64,000 nucleotides of DNA from Bradyrhizobium sp. SRS-191 (GTDB taxonomy: Bacteria > Pseudomonadota > Alphaproteobacteria > Rhizobiales > Xanthobacteraceae). Position 1 is the stretch's first letter, and every line of letters begins with the position of its first letter. The notes under the pieces were generated by a model that saw nothing but the letters and a program-made list of their open reading frames with translations, was not told the origin of the DNA and ran no database searches. The stretch covers positions 558,001 through 622,000 of the forward strand of contig NZ_JANBVS010000001.1 of assembly GCF_024586915.1 (NCBI RefSeq), given 5' to 3'. Positions 1-10,323 of this stretch are shown piece after piece. Position numbers and translations under genes: made by a program.

Positions 1-1366
1 TGGTCTGCAGCATTTCCCGCATGCCCGGACCACCGCGCGGCCCCTCATAACGGATCACGATGACCTCGCCCTCGCGATAGGTCCGCTTCTGCACGGCCTC
101 AAAGGCATCCTCTTCCCGATCGAAGCAGCGGGCCGGCCCAGTGAATTTCAAGTTAGACATGCCCGCGACTTTCACGATCGCGCCCTCTGGCGCGAGATTG
201 CCTTTCAGACCGACAACACCTCCGGTTGCAGTGATCGGCTGATCAGCCGGCCTCACCACGTCCTGGTGCGGATTCCATTTCACGCCTTTGAGGTTTTCGG
301 CGATCGTCCGGCCGGTGACTGTGAGGCAGTCGCCGTTCAAATAGCCATGGTCGAGCAACGTCTTCATCAAGAGCGGAATGCCACCAGCCTCGAACATGTC
401 TTTGGCGACATAGCGGCCACCCGGCTTCAAATCCGCGATATAAGGTGTCTTTTTGAAGATTTCGGCGACGTCAAATAAGTCGAACTTGATGCCCGCCTCA
501 TGCGCAATCGCAGGAAGATGCAGCGCAGCATTGGTCGAGCCGCCGGAGGCCGCCACAACCGCAGCGGCATTCTCCAACGCGGCTCGCGTCACGATGTCGC
601 GCGGCCGGATGTTGGCTGCGATCAGCTCCATGACCTTCTCGCCGGCGGTCATGCAGAAGGAATCACGAATTTCGTAAGGCGCGGGAGCGCCGGCCGAGTA
701 CGGCAGCGCCAGCCCGATCGCCTCGGACACCGTCGCCATCGTGTTGGCGGTGAACTGGGCGCCGCAGGCGCCGGCCGACGGACAAGCGACGCGCTCGAGC
801 TCGTCGAGGTCGTCGTCCGACATCGCACCCACGGAGTGCTTGCCGACGGCCTCGAACATGTCCTGCACCGTGACCTGCTGGCCGCGGAAATTGCCGGGCA
901 GGATCGAGCCGCCATAGATGAAGATCGAGGGGACGTTGAGCCGGACCATCGCCATCATCATGCCCGGCAGCGATTTGTCGCAGCCGGCCAGCCCAACCAG
1001 CGCATCGTAGGAATGGCCACGAATCGTCAACTCGACCGAATCGGCGATCGCCTCGCGAGACGGCAGCGACGATCGCATGCCGTCATGGCCCATCGCGATG
1101 CCGTCGGTGACGGTGATGGTGCAGAATTCACGCGGCGTGCCGCCGGCATGCGCGACGCCCTTCTTGACCGCCTGAGCCTGCCGCATCAGCGCGATGTTGC
1201 AGGGCGCAGCCTCATTCCAGCACGAGGCGACGCCGACGAACGGCTGGTGGATCTGAGCCGTGGTCAGGCCCATCGCGTAGAGATAAGACCGATGCGGCGC
1301 ACGCTCGGGCCCTTCCGTCACGTGACGGCTGGGCAGCCTGCGCTTGATGTCGGTCTTCGCGTCCAT
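1..1366 (-). CDS. ilvD: Dihydroxy-acid dehydratase, C-terminus cut by window edge
   Basis: Dehydrates 2,3-dihydroxy-isovalerate and -3-methylvalerate in cytosolic valine and isoleucine synthesis, using an iron-sulfur cluster. About 455 residues are present; the full family is about 570-615, so the C-terminal part lies before base 1. The N-terminus begins MDAKTDIKRRLPSR at the ATG ending at 1366, preceded by GGGAGG. Three cysteine motifs expected for the cluster are visible in order: SCWNEAAPC, GCDKSLPGMMM and CPSAGACGAQFTANTM. The PGMMMA and GGSTNA stretches are typical of IlvD/Edd proteins. The related 6-phosphogluconate dehydratase (Edd) is less likely because the GACG...TANTM signature and N-terminus fit IlvD. 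The gene is on the same strand as the following ones but 230 bp away, so probably has its own promoter. Confidence 0.95.
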   Translation of the reverse strand, partial: MDAKTDIKRRLPSRHVTEGPERAPHRSYLYAMGLTTAQIHQPFVGVASCWNEAAPCNIALMRQAQAVKKGVAHAGGTPREFCTITVTDGIAMGHDGMRSSLPSREAIADSVELTIRGHSYDALVGLAGCDKSLPGMMMAMVRLNVPSIFIYGGSILPGNFRGQQVTVQDMFEAVGKHSVGAMSDDDLDELERVACPSAGACGAQFTANTMATVSEAIGLALPYSAGAPAPYEIRDSFCMTAGEKVMELIAANIRPRDIVTRAALENAAAVVAASGGSTNAALHLPAIAHEAGIKFDLFDVAEIFKKTPYIADLKPGGRYVAKDMFEAGGIPLLMKTLLDHGYLNGDCLTVTGRTIAENLKGVKWNPHQDVVRPADQPITATGGVVGLKGNLAPEGAIVKVAGMSNLKFTGPARCFDREEDAFEAVQKRTYREGEVIVIRYEGPRGGPGMREMLQT

Positions 1367-1599
1367 CGCTGTTCTGGCCTCCCGGCGCTGTGGAGAACGC
1401 TAAAATCCCAGAAGTGGATTTTTGGCTACCTCACACGCACAGGTACTATTCTGATCAAAGTATTTCACGACCAGGTGTGGCCAAAAAGCGGCGCGTTCAT
1501 GGAGCGCCTGAGATTGTTACCAAAACTTCGTAAACTGTGGCGACGTCGCAACATCCGTGGCCAATGCGCCACCATTCCGCAGGCAAAGGATACCGTCCG

Positions 1600-2571
1600 T
1601 TATTCCGGAACAATCCCGGCGGCACGGATCATCGGCCACCATTTGGCGATTTCTGCCCGCTGCACGGTTCCAAGTGCCGCCGGCGTCCGCTGATCCCGGG
1701 GAGGCATCTGCAACCCCAGGTTTTTCAGCTGATTCTGCACATCCGGGTCGTCGAGCGCGTCGACCGCTGCGGCATTGAGCGTCTCGACGATCTCCTTCGG
1801 CGTTCCCTTGGGCAGCCAGAGCCCCGACCACAATGTCATGTGGAAGCCCGCAAGGCCGGCCTCGTCCGTCGTCGGAATCTCCGGCGCGCTGTCGAGGCGC
1901 TTGGCGTCGGTGACGGCATAAGCGCGGATCGTGCCGGCGCGCACCTGGTTGATGGCGTTCGACGTCTGGTCGACGATGAGATCGATCTGGCCGCCGACGA
2001 GATCGTTCATCGCCGGGCCCGTGCCGCGATAGGGCACGTATTGCAGCTTGATCCCGGTGACCTGCTCGAAATAGAGCCCGGCAATGTGGCTGCCGGAGCC
2101 GTTGCCTGCGGTGCCTGCGGATGCCGGGTTCGGCTGCGCCTTCAGCCAGGCGAGCAATTCGGACAGCGATTTCGCCGGCACAGTGCTCTTGCTGACGATG
2201 ACCATCGGATTGCTCGGCAGCAGCACGACCGGCTCGAGGTCGGCGACGAGGTCATAGCCGAGCCGATAGACCGCGCCGTTGGCGACGTGCGTGCCGAGAT
2301 GGCCGAAGCTCACGGTGTAGCCGTCGGGCCTGGAGCGCACCGCACGGCCCACGCCGATCGAGCCGCCGGCGCCGGTGACGTTCTCGACCAGCACCGGCTG
2401 GCCGAGCGTCTGCTTCATGTGCTCGGCGAGGATCCGCATCATCGCGTCCGACGGTCCGCCGGCGGCGAACGGCACGATGACCGTGATGGCGCGCGAGGGA
2501 TAGGTCTCCGCTGCGGCGGGACCACCAAACACGGCAAGCGCCATTGCCACAGCGCCGAACAGGCGTCGCAT
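1600..2571 (-). CDS. TctC/Bug-family periplasmic solute-binding protein
   Basis: A 323-residue binding protein of the Bug (Bordetella uptake gene) type, used by tripartite tricarboxylate transporters or as orphan periplasmic sensors for carboxylates. The first 21 residues form a signal peptide ending at an AAAE-like cleavage site. The mature start TYPSRAITVIVPFAAGG, the GTAGNGSGSHIAG segment, the PYRGTGPAMNDLVGGQID block and the late LWLPKGTPKEIVE block are all family hallmarks. A strong AGGGAGGA ribosome-binding site precedes the ATG at 2571. No TctA or TctB membrane genes are nearby, so it is an orphan. The ligand cannot be told from sequence. It lies 73 bp downstream of the threonine-synthase-like gene on the same strand. 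Confidence 0.93.
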   Translation of the reverse strand: MRRLFGAVAMALAVFGGPAAAETYPSRAITVIVPFAAGGPSDAMMRILAEHMKQTLGQPVLVENVTGAGGSIGVGRAVRSRPDGYTVSFGHLGTHVANGAVYRLGYDLVADLEPVVLLPSNPMVIVSKSTVPAKSLSELLAWLKAQPNPASAGTAGNGSGSHIAGLYFEQVTGIKLQYVPYRGTGPAMNDLVGGQIDLIVDQTSNAINQVRAGTIRAYAVTDAKRLDSAPEIPTTDEAGLAGFHMTLWSGLWLPKGTPKEIVETLNAAAVDALDDPDVQNQLKNLGLQMPPRDQRTPAALGTVQRAEIAKWWPMIRAAGIVPE

Positions 2572-2644
2572 CGCGGTCCTCCCTGGGCGGCCTGATCCTT
2601 CTTGTCAGACGATCAGGCGCCAGGCCGCAATGCCGACCGTCCGG

Positions 2645-3886
2645 TTAGAACTGAGTGTAGTCGATCGGCTGGTGGCGATCGAGGGTGCGCTCCACCTTAG
2701 GCAGCGGATATTTCAGGCCGGTGGCGCAGTTGAACAGCATGACGCGGTCGTTCTTGGTGACGCGGCCGTCGGCCAGGCTCTGCTTGTAGGCGGCGTAAGT
2801 TGCCGCTCCTTCTGGACAGAGCAGCAGCCCCTCCTCGCGCGCAACCTCGTTGAGGCCGGCCGAAATCGCGTCGTCATCGACTGCGATCGCAAAACCTTTG
2901 CTCTCGCGGACAGCGCGCAGGATGAGAAAATCCCCCACGGCCTGGGGCACGCGGATGCCGGACGCGATCGTATGGGCGTCTTCCCAGCGGGTGGCGTGCT
3001 CGACGCCCTGCTCGAAGGCTCGCACCATCGGCGCGCAGCCTGACGCCTGTACGGCGACCATGCGCGGACGCTTGGAGCCGATGAAGCCGATTTTCTCCAA
3101 CTCGTCGAACGCCTTCCACATGCCGATCAGGCCGGTGCCGCCGCCGGTCGGATAGAAGATCACGTCGGGCACGTCCCAGCCGAGCTGCTCGGCGAGTTCG
3201 AGCCCCATCGTCTTCTTGCCTTCGATCCGGTACGGCTCCTTCAACGTCGACGTATCGAACCAGCCGACCTTGGCCTTGCCCTCGCCGACGATCTTGCCGC
3301 AATCGTCGATCAGCCCGTTGACGCGGTAGACGGTCGCACCCTGCAGCTCGATCTCGCTGACGTTCACTTCCGGTGTATCGGCCGGGCAGAAGATCGTGGT
3401 CTTGATGCCGCACGACGTCGCATAGGCCGCGAGCGCAGCGCCCGCATTGCCGTTGGTCGGCATCGCCATGTGTTTGATGCCGAGCGCCTTGCCCATCGAC
3501 ACCGCCATCACCAGGCCGCGCGCCTTGAACGAGCCGGTCGGCAGCCGCCCCTCATCCTTGACGATGATCTCGCCGCCGCCGAGCTTCTTGGCGAGCTTGG
3601 GCAGGCCGATCAGCGGCGTCATGACTTCGCCGAGGCTGACGATGTCCTGGCACTTCCGCACCGGCAGCAGCTCGCGATAGCGCCACATGTCGGCCGGCCG
3701 CTGCGCCAGCGCATCCTTGGTCAGCGCCTTTTTCACACCGGCGAGATCGTAGCGCACCAACAGCGGCTTGCCGGCCTTGGAGAGGTTGTGGACCTGATCC
3801 GCCGGATAGTGATCGCCTGCCATCGCGCATTCGAGATGGGTGACGAAGGTCGGGCGCTCGGTGGTGAGGTTGTCGCTGGATTTCAC
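2645..3886 (-). CDS. Threonine-synthase-like PLP-dependent enzyme
   Basis: A 413-residue fold-type II pyridoxal-phosphate enzyme. Lys121 in GSFKARG is the expected Schiff-base lysine; the PTNGNAGAALAAYA and YPTGGGTGLIGMWKA segments bind substrate and cofactor phosphate. Family members are annotated threonine synthase (O-phosphohomoserine to threonine), and the N-terminal LEC...Y segment resembles the short zinc-like head of that group. GSFKARG, rather than GSFKDRG, also occurs in ammonia-lyases, so the substrate is not certain. I chose the GTG at 3886 because AAGAAGG lies about 8 bases upstream; the in-frame ATG at 3964 would translate part of a palindromic repeat (residues such as SGWIAGSSPAMTE), a known annotation artefact. 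Confidence 0.85.
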   Translation of the reverse strand: MKSSDNLTTERPTFVTHLECAMAGDHYPADQVHNLSKAGKPLLVRYDLAGVKKALTKDALAQRPADMWRYRELLPVRKCQDIVSLGEVMTPLIGLPKLAKKLGGGEIIVKDEGRLPTGSFKARGLVMAVSMGKALGIKHMAMPTNGNAGAALAAYATSCGIKTTIFCPADTPEVNVSEIELQGATVYRVNGLIDDCGKIVGEGKAKVGWFDTSTLKEPYRIEGKKTMGLELAEQLGWDVPDVIFYPTGGGTGLIGMWKAFDELEKIGFIGSKRPRMVAVQASGCAPMVRAFEQGVEHATRWEDAHTIASGIRVPQAVGDFLILRAVRESKGFAIAVDDDAISAGLNEVAREEGLLLCPEGAATYAAYKQSLADGRVTKNDRVMLFNCATGLKYPLPKVERTLDRHQPIDYTQF

Positions 3887-3923
3887 GGCGGAGCCTTCTT
3901 GTTGTGCTCGTCTGGTCCTCTCC

Positions 3924-4011
3924 GTCATTGCCGGGCTTGACCCGGCAATCCATCCGCTTCGCAAAAGTTTCTCGAAGCGGGATGGATGCGCGGGTCAAGC
4001 CCGCGCATGAC
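3924..4011. repeat. Palindromic intergenic repeat (REP-like), family 1
   Basis: Two adjacent short palindromes, TGCCGGGCTTGACCCGGCA and GCGCGGGTCAAGCCCGCGC, are enclosed by GTCAT...ATGAC and separated by paired CGCTTCG / CGAAGCG arms. A variant occurs at 21688-21771. It lies between lpdA and the threonine-synthase-like gene, in the 139 bp gap. Such elements commonly act as mRNA stabilisers or terminator-like structures; no role is shown here. Confidence 0.85.
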
Positions 4012-4025
4012 GAACGTGGGCGGGG

Positions 4026-5447
4026 CTACATATTGAGCACGCGGCCATAGGCGTCGAGCACGGCTTCCTTCATCATTTCCGACAGGGTCGGATGCGGGAA
4101 GATGGTGTGCATCAGCTCTTCCTCGGTGGTCTCGAGGTTCATCGCCACGACATAGCCCTGGATCAGCTCGGTCACCTCCGCGCCGACCATGTGCGCGCCG
4201 ATCAGCTGGCCTGTCTTCTTGTCGAAGATCACCTTCACGAGACCCTGGTCCTCGCCGAGCGCGATCGCCTTGCCGTTGCCGACGAAGGGGAAGCGGCCAA
4301 CGCGGATGTCACGGCCCTGCTCCTTCGCCTTGACCTCGGTGAGGCCGACGGAAGCGACCTGCGGGTGGCAATAGGTGCAGCCCGGGATCAAGCTCTTGTC
4401 CATCGGGTGCGGATGCAGGCCCTTGATGGCTTCGATGCAGACCACGCCCTCATGCTCGGCCTTGTGCGCGAGCATCGGCGGACCGGCGACATCGCCGATG
4501 GCATAGAGGCCGGGCACATTGGTCTTGCCGTAGCCGTCGATGACGATGCAGCCGCGGTCGGTCTTCACGCCGAGCTTCTCGAGCCCGAGATTCTCGATGT
4601 TGCCGACGACGCCGACCGCCGAGATCACGCGATCGAACTCGGTCGTCTCGATCTTGCCCTTGCCGTCGTCGATCGTCGCAACCACGCTGTCGCTCTTCTT
4701 GTCGAGCTTGGTGACCTTGGCGCCGGTCATGATCTTCAAGCCCTGCTTCTCCAGCTGCTTGCGGGCGATGCCGGCGATCTCGGCGTCCTCGACGGGCAGG
4801 ATCTGCGGCAGCACCTCGACCACCGTCACCTCCGACCCCATGGTGCGGAAGAACGAGGCGAACTCGATGCCGATCGCGCCGGAGCCGACGACGAGCAGCG
4901 ACTTCGGCATCTTGTCCGGCACCATCGCCTCGAAATAGGTCCAGACGAGCTTCTTGTCCGGCTCCAGGCCCGGCAGCACACGCGGACGCGCGCCGGTCGC
5001 GACGATGATGTGCTTGGCCTGGTAGCTGCCCTCGCCGAGCGCGCCCTTCGGCGCCTCGACGTCGGACTTGGTCACGGTGATCTTGCCGGGCGCGTCAATG
5101 TTGGCGCGGCCCCAGATCACCTGCACCTTGTTCTTCTTCATCAGGAAGCCGACGCCGTCGGCGAGCCGCTTGGACACGCCGCGCGAGCGCTGCACCACCG
5201 CCTTCGGATCGTAGGAGACCTTCTCGGCAGAGAGGCCGTAGTCCTTGGCGTGCTGCATGTAGTGATAGATCTCGGCCGAGCGTAAGAGCGCCTTGGTCGG
5301 GATGCAGCCCCAGTTCAGGCAGATGCCGCCGAGATGCGACTTCTCGATGATCGCGGTCTTGAAGCCGAGCTGGGCTGCCCGGATCGCGGTGACGTAGCCG
5401 CCCGGGCCCGAGCCGATGATGATGACGTCGAAGGATGTGTCGGCCAT
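4026..5447 (-). CDS. lpdA: Dihydrolipoyl dehydrogenase (E3)
   Basis: Flavoprotein that reoxidises dihydrolipoamide with NAD+ as the E3 part of 2-oxoacid dehydrogenase complexes; soluble, 473 residues, the usual length. The FAD motif GSGPGG is at residues 12-17. The redox disulfide is Cys43-Cys48 in GGICLNWGC. An NAD-binding GSGAIG lies near residue 205. The C-terminal His452-Glu457 pair (HPTLSE) supplies the active-site base of the partner subunit. It is the last pyruvate dehydrogenase gene on this strand, 160 bp after pdhC, and the gap carries a palindromic repeat, so it may be transcribed partly with pdhABC. Given this position it most likely serves pyruvate dehydrogenase. Confidence 0.97.
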   Translation of the reverse strand: MADTSFDVIIIGSGPGGYVTAIRAAQLGFKTAIIEKSHLGGICLNWGCIPTKALLRSAEIYHYMQHAKDYGLSAEKVSYDPKAVVQRSRGVSKRLADGVGFLMKKNKVQVIWGRANIDAPGKITVTKSDVEAPKGALGEGSYQAKHIIVATGARPRVLPGLEPDKKLVWTYFEAMVPDKMPKSLLVVGSGAIGIEFASFFRTMGSEVTVVEVLPQILPVEDAEIAGIARKQLEKQGLKIMTGAKVTKLDKKSDSVVATIDDGKGKIETTEFDRVISAVGVVGNIENLGLEKLGVKTDRGCIVIDGYGKTNVPGLYAIGDVAGPPMLAHKAEHEGVVCIEAIKGLHPHPMDKSLIPGCTYCHPQVASVGLTEVKAKEQGRDIRVGRFPFVGNGKAIALGEDQGLVKVIFDKKTGQLIGAHMVGAEVTELIQGYVVAMNLETTEEELMHTIFPHPTLSEMMKEAVLDAYGRVLNM

Positions 5448-5478
5448 GACGGCTCCGATCTCAACTTAGTTGTCATCT

Positions 5479-5570
5479 CGTAGGGTAGGCAAAGGCGCGG
5501 AGCGCCGTGCCCACCGTCTCACGAGCTTGCGATGTGGTCGGTGGGCACGCTGCGCTTTGCCCACCCTACA
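5479..5570. repeat. Palindromic repeat family 2 (GTAGGGTGGGCAAAG type), copy 1
   Basis: Outer arms GTAGGGTAGGCAAAG and CTTTGCCCACCCTAC pair with one mismatch; inside are GTGCCCACCG and CGGTGGGCAC. It fills the pdhC-lpdA spacer. Two longer copies are at 52315-52456 and 53276-53416. In RNA it would fold into a nested hairpin between two genes of the same complex. Confidence 0.88.
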
Positions 5571-5607
5571 AATATTCGATTGGAATGACGGGCACGAGCC
5601 TCGCGGC

Positions 5608-6954
5608 TCACACCATCATCATCACGGGATTCTCGATCAGCTGCTTGAAGGCGCCGATCAGTTCGGCGCCGAGCGCGCCGTCGATCGCACGGTGATCGCA
5701 GGACAGGGTCACGCTCATCATGCTGGCGATCTCGATCTTGCCGTTGCGCACTACCGGCCGCTCCTCCGATGTGCCGACCGCAAGGATCGTCGCATGCGGC
5801 GGGTTGATCACGGCGGTGAAGTGCGTGATGCCGTACATGCCGAGGTTCGATACGGCCGTGGTGCCGCCCTGATATTCCTCCGGCTTCAGCTTGCGCGAGC
5901 GGGCGCGCGCGGCGAAGTCCTTCATCTCGCCCGAGATCGCCGACAGTGTCTTGGTCTCCGCTTTCCGGATGATCGGCGTGATCAGGCCGCCGGGCATCGC
6001 GACCGCAACGCCGACGTCGGAATGCTTGTGCTTGACCATGCCGCCTTCGGTCCAGCTCACGTTGCAGTTCGGGATCTTCTGCAGCGCCACCGCCATCGCC
6101 TTGATGACGAAGTCGTTCACCGAGAGCTTGTAGAGCGGCTTCTTCTCCTTGTCCTTCGGAGCAGCCGCATTGATCTCCTCGCGCGCGGCGAGCAGCTTGC
6201 CGATGTCGCAGTCGATCGTGAGATAGAAGTGCGGCACGGTCTGCGTCGCCGCAGTGAGGCGCTGCGCGATGGTCCGGCGCATGCCGTCATGCGGGATGAC
6301 CTCGTAGGAGCCCGGCTCGAACAGCGCCAGGATCTGCTTGTCGGACATCGACGGCGCCACGGCGGGCGCGCCCGACGCAGGGGCAGCAGACGGCGCGGCC
6401 TTGAGGCCTTTGCCCGACTTGGCCTCCTCGACGTCGCGCGCGACGACGCGGCCATGCGGGCCGGTGCCGGTGATCCGGCCGAGATCGATGCCGGCGTCCT
6501 TGGCGAGACGCCGCGCCAGCGGCGAGGAGAAGATGCGCTCGTGACCATTGACCTGCGGGGCAGCCGCAGGAGCGGCTGGCGCGGGAGCCGCAGCCGGCTT
6601 CGGCGCCGGCGCGGCAGCAGGCGCAGCCGCGGGCGTCGCGGAAGCCGTCGGCTTGGCCTCAGCCTTCGGAGCCGCAGCCGCCGGCGCGCCGCCGGCCGCC
6701 TTCACATCCTCGCCCTCGCCGGCGAGCACCGCGATCACGTCGTTGACCGGCACGTCCTGCGTGCCCTCGGGCACCAGGATCTTCGCGAGCGTGCCTTCGT
6801 CGACCGCCTCGACTTCCATCGTGGCCTTGTCGGTCTCAATCTCGGCGATGACCTCGCCCGACTTGACCTGGTCGCCTTCCTTCTTGAGCCAACGAGCGAG
6901 ATTGCCCTTCTCCATCGTCGGCGACAGCGCGGGCATCAGAATGTTGATCGGCAT
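5608..6954 (-). CDS. pdhC: Pyruvate dehydrogenase E2, dihydrolipoamide acetyltransferase
   Basis: Transfers the acetyl group from lipoyl to CoA and forms the core of the complex. 448 residues. One lipoyl domain (about 1-80) has the modified lysine Lys43 in [11 protein letters not shown]. An Ala/Pro linker (about 85-135) leads to the peripheral subunit-binding domain ([16 protein letters not shown], about 143-180), another linker, then the catalytic domain (about 215-448) with His421 and Asp425 in DHRAIDG. PFAM-level architecture is complete. The ATG at 6954 sits 2 bases after the stop of the DUF5076 gene, so translation is probably coupled. Acts with the E1 subunits and LpdA encoded alongside. 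Confidence 0.97.
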   Translation of the reverse strand: MPINILMPALSPTMEKGNLARWLKKEGDQVKSGEVIAEIETDKATMEVEAVDEGTLAKILVPEGTQDVPVNDVIAVLAGEGEDVKAAGGAPAAAAPKAEAKPTASATPAAAPAAAPAPKPAAAPAPAAPAAAPQVNGHERIFSSPLARRLAKDAGIDLGRITGTGPHGRVVARDVEEAKSGKGLKAAPSAAPASGAPAVAPSMSDKQILALFEPGSYEVIPHDGMRRTIAQRLTAATQTVPHFYLTIDCDIGKLLAAREEINAAAPKDKEKKPLYKLSVNDFVIKAMAVALQKIPNCNVSWTEGGMVKHKHSDVGVAVAMPGGLITPIIRKAETKTLSAISGEMKDFAARARSRKLKPEEYQGGTTAVSNLGMYGITHFTAVINPPHATILAVGTSEERPVVRNGKIEIASMMSVTLSCDHRAIDGALGAELIGAFKQLIENPVMMMV

Positions 6955-6956
6955 GA

Positions 6957-7262
6957 TCAGTGACCTTGTTTCGACCTGGGGCTGGTGGTGCCCGTGTCAG
7001 TCGGCCGAGCCAGCTCGGCTTCGAACATCTCGACGATGCGCTGCAGCGCCTCGTCTTCGGAATAATCGCTCTCGCGCGCATAGGCGCGCGCAGCATGTCG
7101 GGCGACGTCGACCAGGAGCAGCCCCCACACGTCGGGCTCCTCGAAGGCGCGCTGAAAGGCGATCGAGAGCCCGCCGTCGAGCACGAAGGCGCGCAACACT
7201 TCGGTGGCGTCCTCACGGCCGACGACGTCGGGCGGCAGCGGCTGCTCCTTGGGTCCGGCCAT
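6957..7262 (-). CDS. DUF5076 protein inside the pyruvate dehydrogenase operon
   Basis: Soluble 101-residue protein with no signal peptide or membrane segment; strongly acidic in its second half ([21 protein letters not shown]). I recognise it as the DUF5076 type that sits between E1 beta and E2 genes in related bacteria; its function is unknown. The motif [34 protein letters not shown] is likely the conserved core: an amphipathic pair of helices around [11 protein letters not shown]. It starts 12 bases after the pdhB stop and stops 2 bases before the pdhC start, so it is made with the complex. Its constant location suggests a role in assembly or regulation of the complex, but that is inference. 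Confidence 0.85.
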   Translation of the reverse strand: MAGPKEQPLPPDVVGREDATEVLRAFVLDGGLSIAFQRAFEEPDVWGLLLVDVARHAARAYARESDYSEDEALQRIVEMFEAELARPTDTGTTSPRSKQGH

Positions 7263-7274
7263 CTGGGATGCCCC

Positions 7275-8672
<1,398 letters not shown>

Positions 8673-8705
8673 ATCAGCTCCAGAGCAATCAGCTTGCGCG
8701 CGCGA

Positions 8706-9728
8706 TTAGCGATAGACGTCGGTGTAGAGCTCGGCGGCATCCGGCTCGGGATCGGCCTGCGCGAAATCGGCGGCCTCGTTGACGATCTTGCGCACGTCGG
8801 CATCGATCGCCTTGAGATCCTGCTCGCTGACCTTCGCCGCCAGCAGGCGGTTGCGCACCTGCTCGATCGGATCCTGGTCGTGACGGACCTTCTCGACCTC
8901 CTCACGGGTGCGGTACTTGGCCGGGTCCGACATCGAGTGGCCGCGATAGCGGTAGGTCTGCATTTCCAGAATGTAGGGGCCCTTGCCCTCGCGGCACCAC
9001 GCGACCGCCTTCTCGCCCGCCGCCTTCACGGCGCGGACGTCCATGCCGTCGACCTGCTCGCCCGGGATGTTGAAGGAGATGCCGCGCTTGGAGAAGTCGG
9101 TCTGCGCCGAGGCGCGCGACACCGCAGTGCCCATCGCATAGCGGTTGTTCTCGATGACGTAGATCACCGGCAGCTTCCAGAGCTCCGCCATGTTGAAGCT
9201 CTCATAGACCTGGCCCTGGTTGGCCGCGCCGTCGCCGAAATAAGCGACGCTGACCGAGTCGTTGCCACGATAGCGGTTGGCGAGCGCGAGGCCGGTGCCG
9301 AGCGACACCTGAGCGCCGACGATGCCGTGGCCGCCGAAGAAGTTTTTCTCCATGCTGAACATGTGCATGGAGCCGCCCTTGCCCTTGGAGTAGCCGCCGC
9401 GGCGCCCCGTGAGCTCGGCCATGACGCCCTTGGCGTCCATGCCGGTTGCGAGCATGTGGCCGTGATCGCGATAGCCGGTGATGACCTGGTCGCCCTGCTT
9501 CAGCGCCATCTGCATGCCGACGACCACGGCCTCCTGGCCGATGTAGAGATGGCAGAAACCGCCGATCGCACCCATGCCATAAAGCTGACCCGCCTTCTCC
9601 TCAAAGCGGCGGATCAGCAGCATGTCACGCAGCGCAGCCAATTCCTGGTCTCTGGTGAATTCCGGCGGCGGGCCGTTGTCTCTGTCCTGCCCTTGTTCCT
9701 TTGCGGCGGTTTTCTTGGGTGCGGCCAT
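8706..9728 (-). CDS. pdhA: Pyruvate dehydrogenase E1 alpha subunit
   Basis: Thiamine-diphosphate-binding subunit of pyruvate dehydrogenase, 340 residues, normal length. The ThDP motif GDGAANQGQVYESFNMA...VIENN is intact, as are GGHGIVGAQ and the phosphorylation-loop-like YRYRGHSMSDPAKYRTREE. The first 20 residues are lysine-rich and poorly conserved (MAAPKKTAAKEQGQ). First gene of the pdhA-pdhB-DUF5076-pdhC run; 210 bp separate it from ftsB upstream, which should hold its promoter. I could not identify a specific operator there. Confidence 0.97.
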   Translation of the reverse strand: MAAPKKTAAKEQGQDRDNGPPPEFTRDQELAALRDMLLIRRFEEKAGQLYGMGAIGGFCHLYIGQEAVVVGMQMALKQGDQVITGYRDHGHMLATGMDAKGVMAELTGRRGGYSKGKGGSMHMFSMEKNFFGGHGIVGAQVSLGTGLALANRYRGNDSVSVAYFGDGAANQGQVYESFNMAELWKLPVIYVIENNRYAMGTAVSRASAQTDFSKRGISFNIPGEQVDGMDVRAVKAAGEKAVAWCREGKGPYILEMQTYRYRGHSMSDPAKYRTREEVEKVRHDQDPIEQVRNRLLAAKVSEQDLKAIDADVRKIVNEAADFAQADPEPDAAELYTDVYR

Positions 9729-9938
9729 GGCAATTCCGGATGAGAGAAAAAGTAGCTTTCTCTAGCTCAACTCCATGGCACGTAAAAGGACCGCGTGAAC
9801 CACCATTCACTTTGCTTTTGCCGCAGTGCAACGAAGGCGAAATATTCGAATGCGCAGGGCAGCGATTTTGAAATCCTGATGCTGCTGGCGTCGATGTGGC
9901 AGCGATCATCGCGCCCGCGGCGGATCGCCTCGGCGTCA

Positions 9939-10253
9939 CTAAGGGCGGTTGATCCGGATCAGGTCGTGCGGGTTGGCATAGCCGAGCTGAAATCGTGCGC
10001 GCTCATCGAGCATGTCGGGATCGACCCGGTCGGAGCGCAGCAGCGACACCCGCTTCTCGCCCTCGGCGCGCTCCTGCTTCAGCCGCACCAGCTCGGAGGT
10101 GAGCGAGACGATCTCCTGGTCGAGCTCCTGCCGCGCGTTCAGGCCGTAGCGGCCGGTGTAGGCATTGATGCCGAAATAGCCGATGATGGCCGCCGCCATC
10201 GTGTAGAGGGCGAGCCCGGTGAGGAAGGATTTCAGGCGTGCGCGGGAGACCAT
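9939..10253 (-). CDS. ftsB: FtsB/DivIC-family septum formation initiator
   Basis: Small bitopic division protein, 104 residues. A short basic cytoplasmic tip (MVSRARLK) is followed by one membrane segment (about 9-27, FLTGLALYTMAAAIIGYFG), then a periplasmic coiled coil (about 40-75, heptad-rich LDQEIVSLTSELVRLKQERAEGEKRV) and a conserved tail (DPDMLDERARFQLGYANPHDLI) that is diagnostic of this family. It would bridge FtsL and FtsQ in the divisome. The position between eno and pdhA is conserved in Rhizobiales; here eno is about 6 kb further upstream. Confidence 0.92.
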   Translation of the reverse strand: MVSRARLKSFLTGLALYTMAAAIIGYFGINAYTGRYGLNARQELDQEIVSLTSELVRLKQERAEGEKRVSLLRSDRVDPDMLDERARFQLGYANPHDLIRINRP

Positions 10254-10323
10254 GGCCGGGAGAATGCTGCGCCCCGGTTAAGGAAACGCTAACCCTGCGC
10301 GTCCGCCCAACCCGTTGCCGCGC

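Noticed and set aside
3887..3964. N-terminal extension of the threonine-synthase-like protein from ATG 3964
   Set aside because: The added residues come from a palindromic repeat and lack a ribosome-binding site; GTG 3886 has a good one.
3924..4011. Possible CRISPR from short repeated palindromes
   Set aside because: Only single two-hairpin units with no regular spacing or spacers, and no cas genes anywhere in the window.
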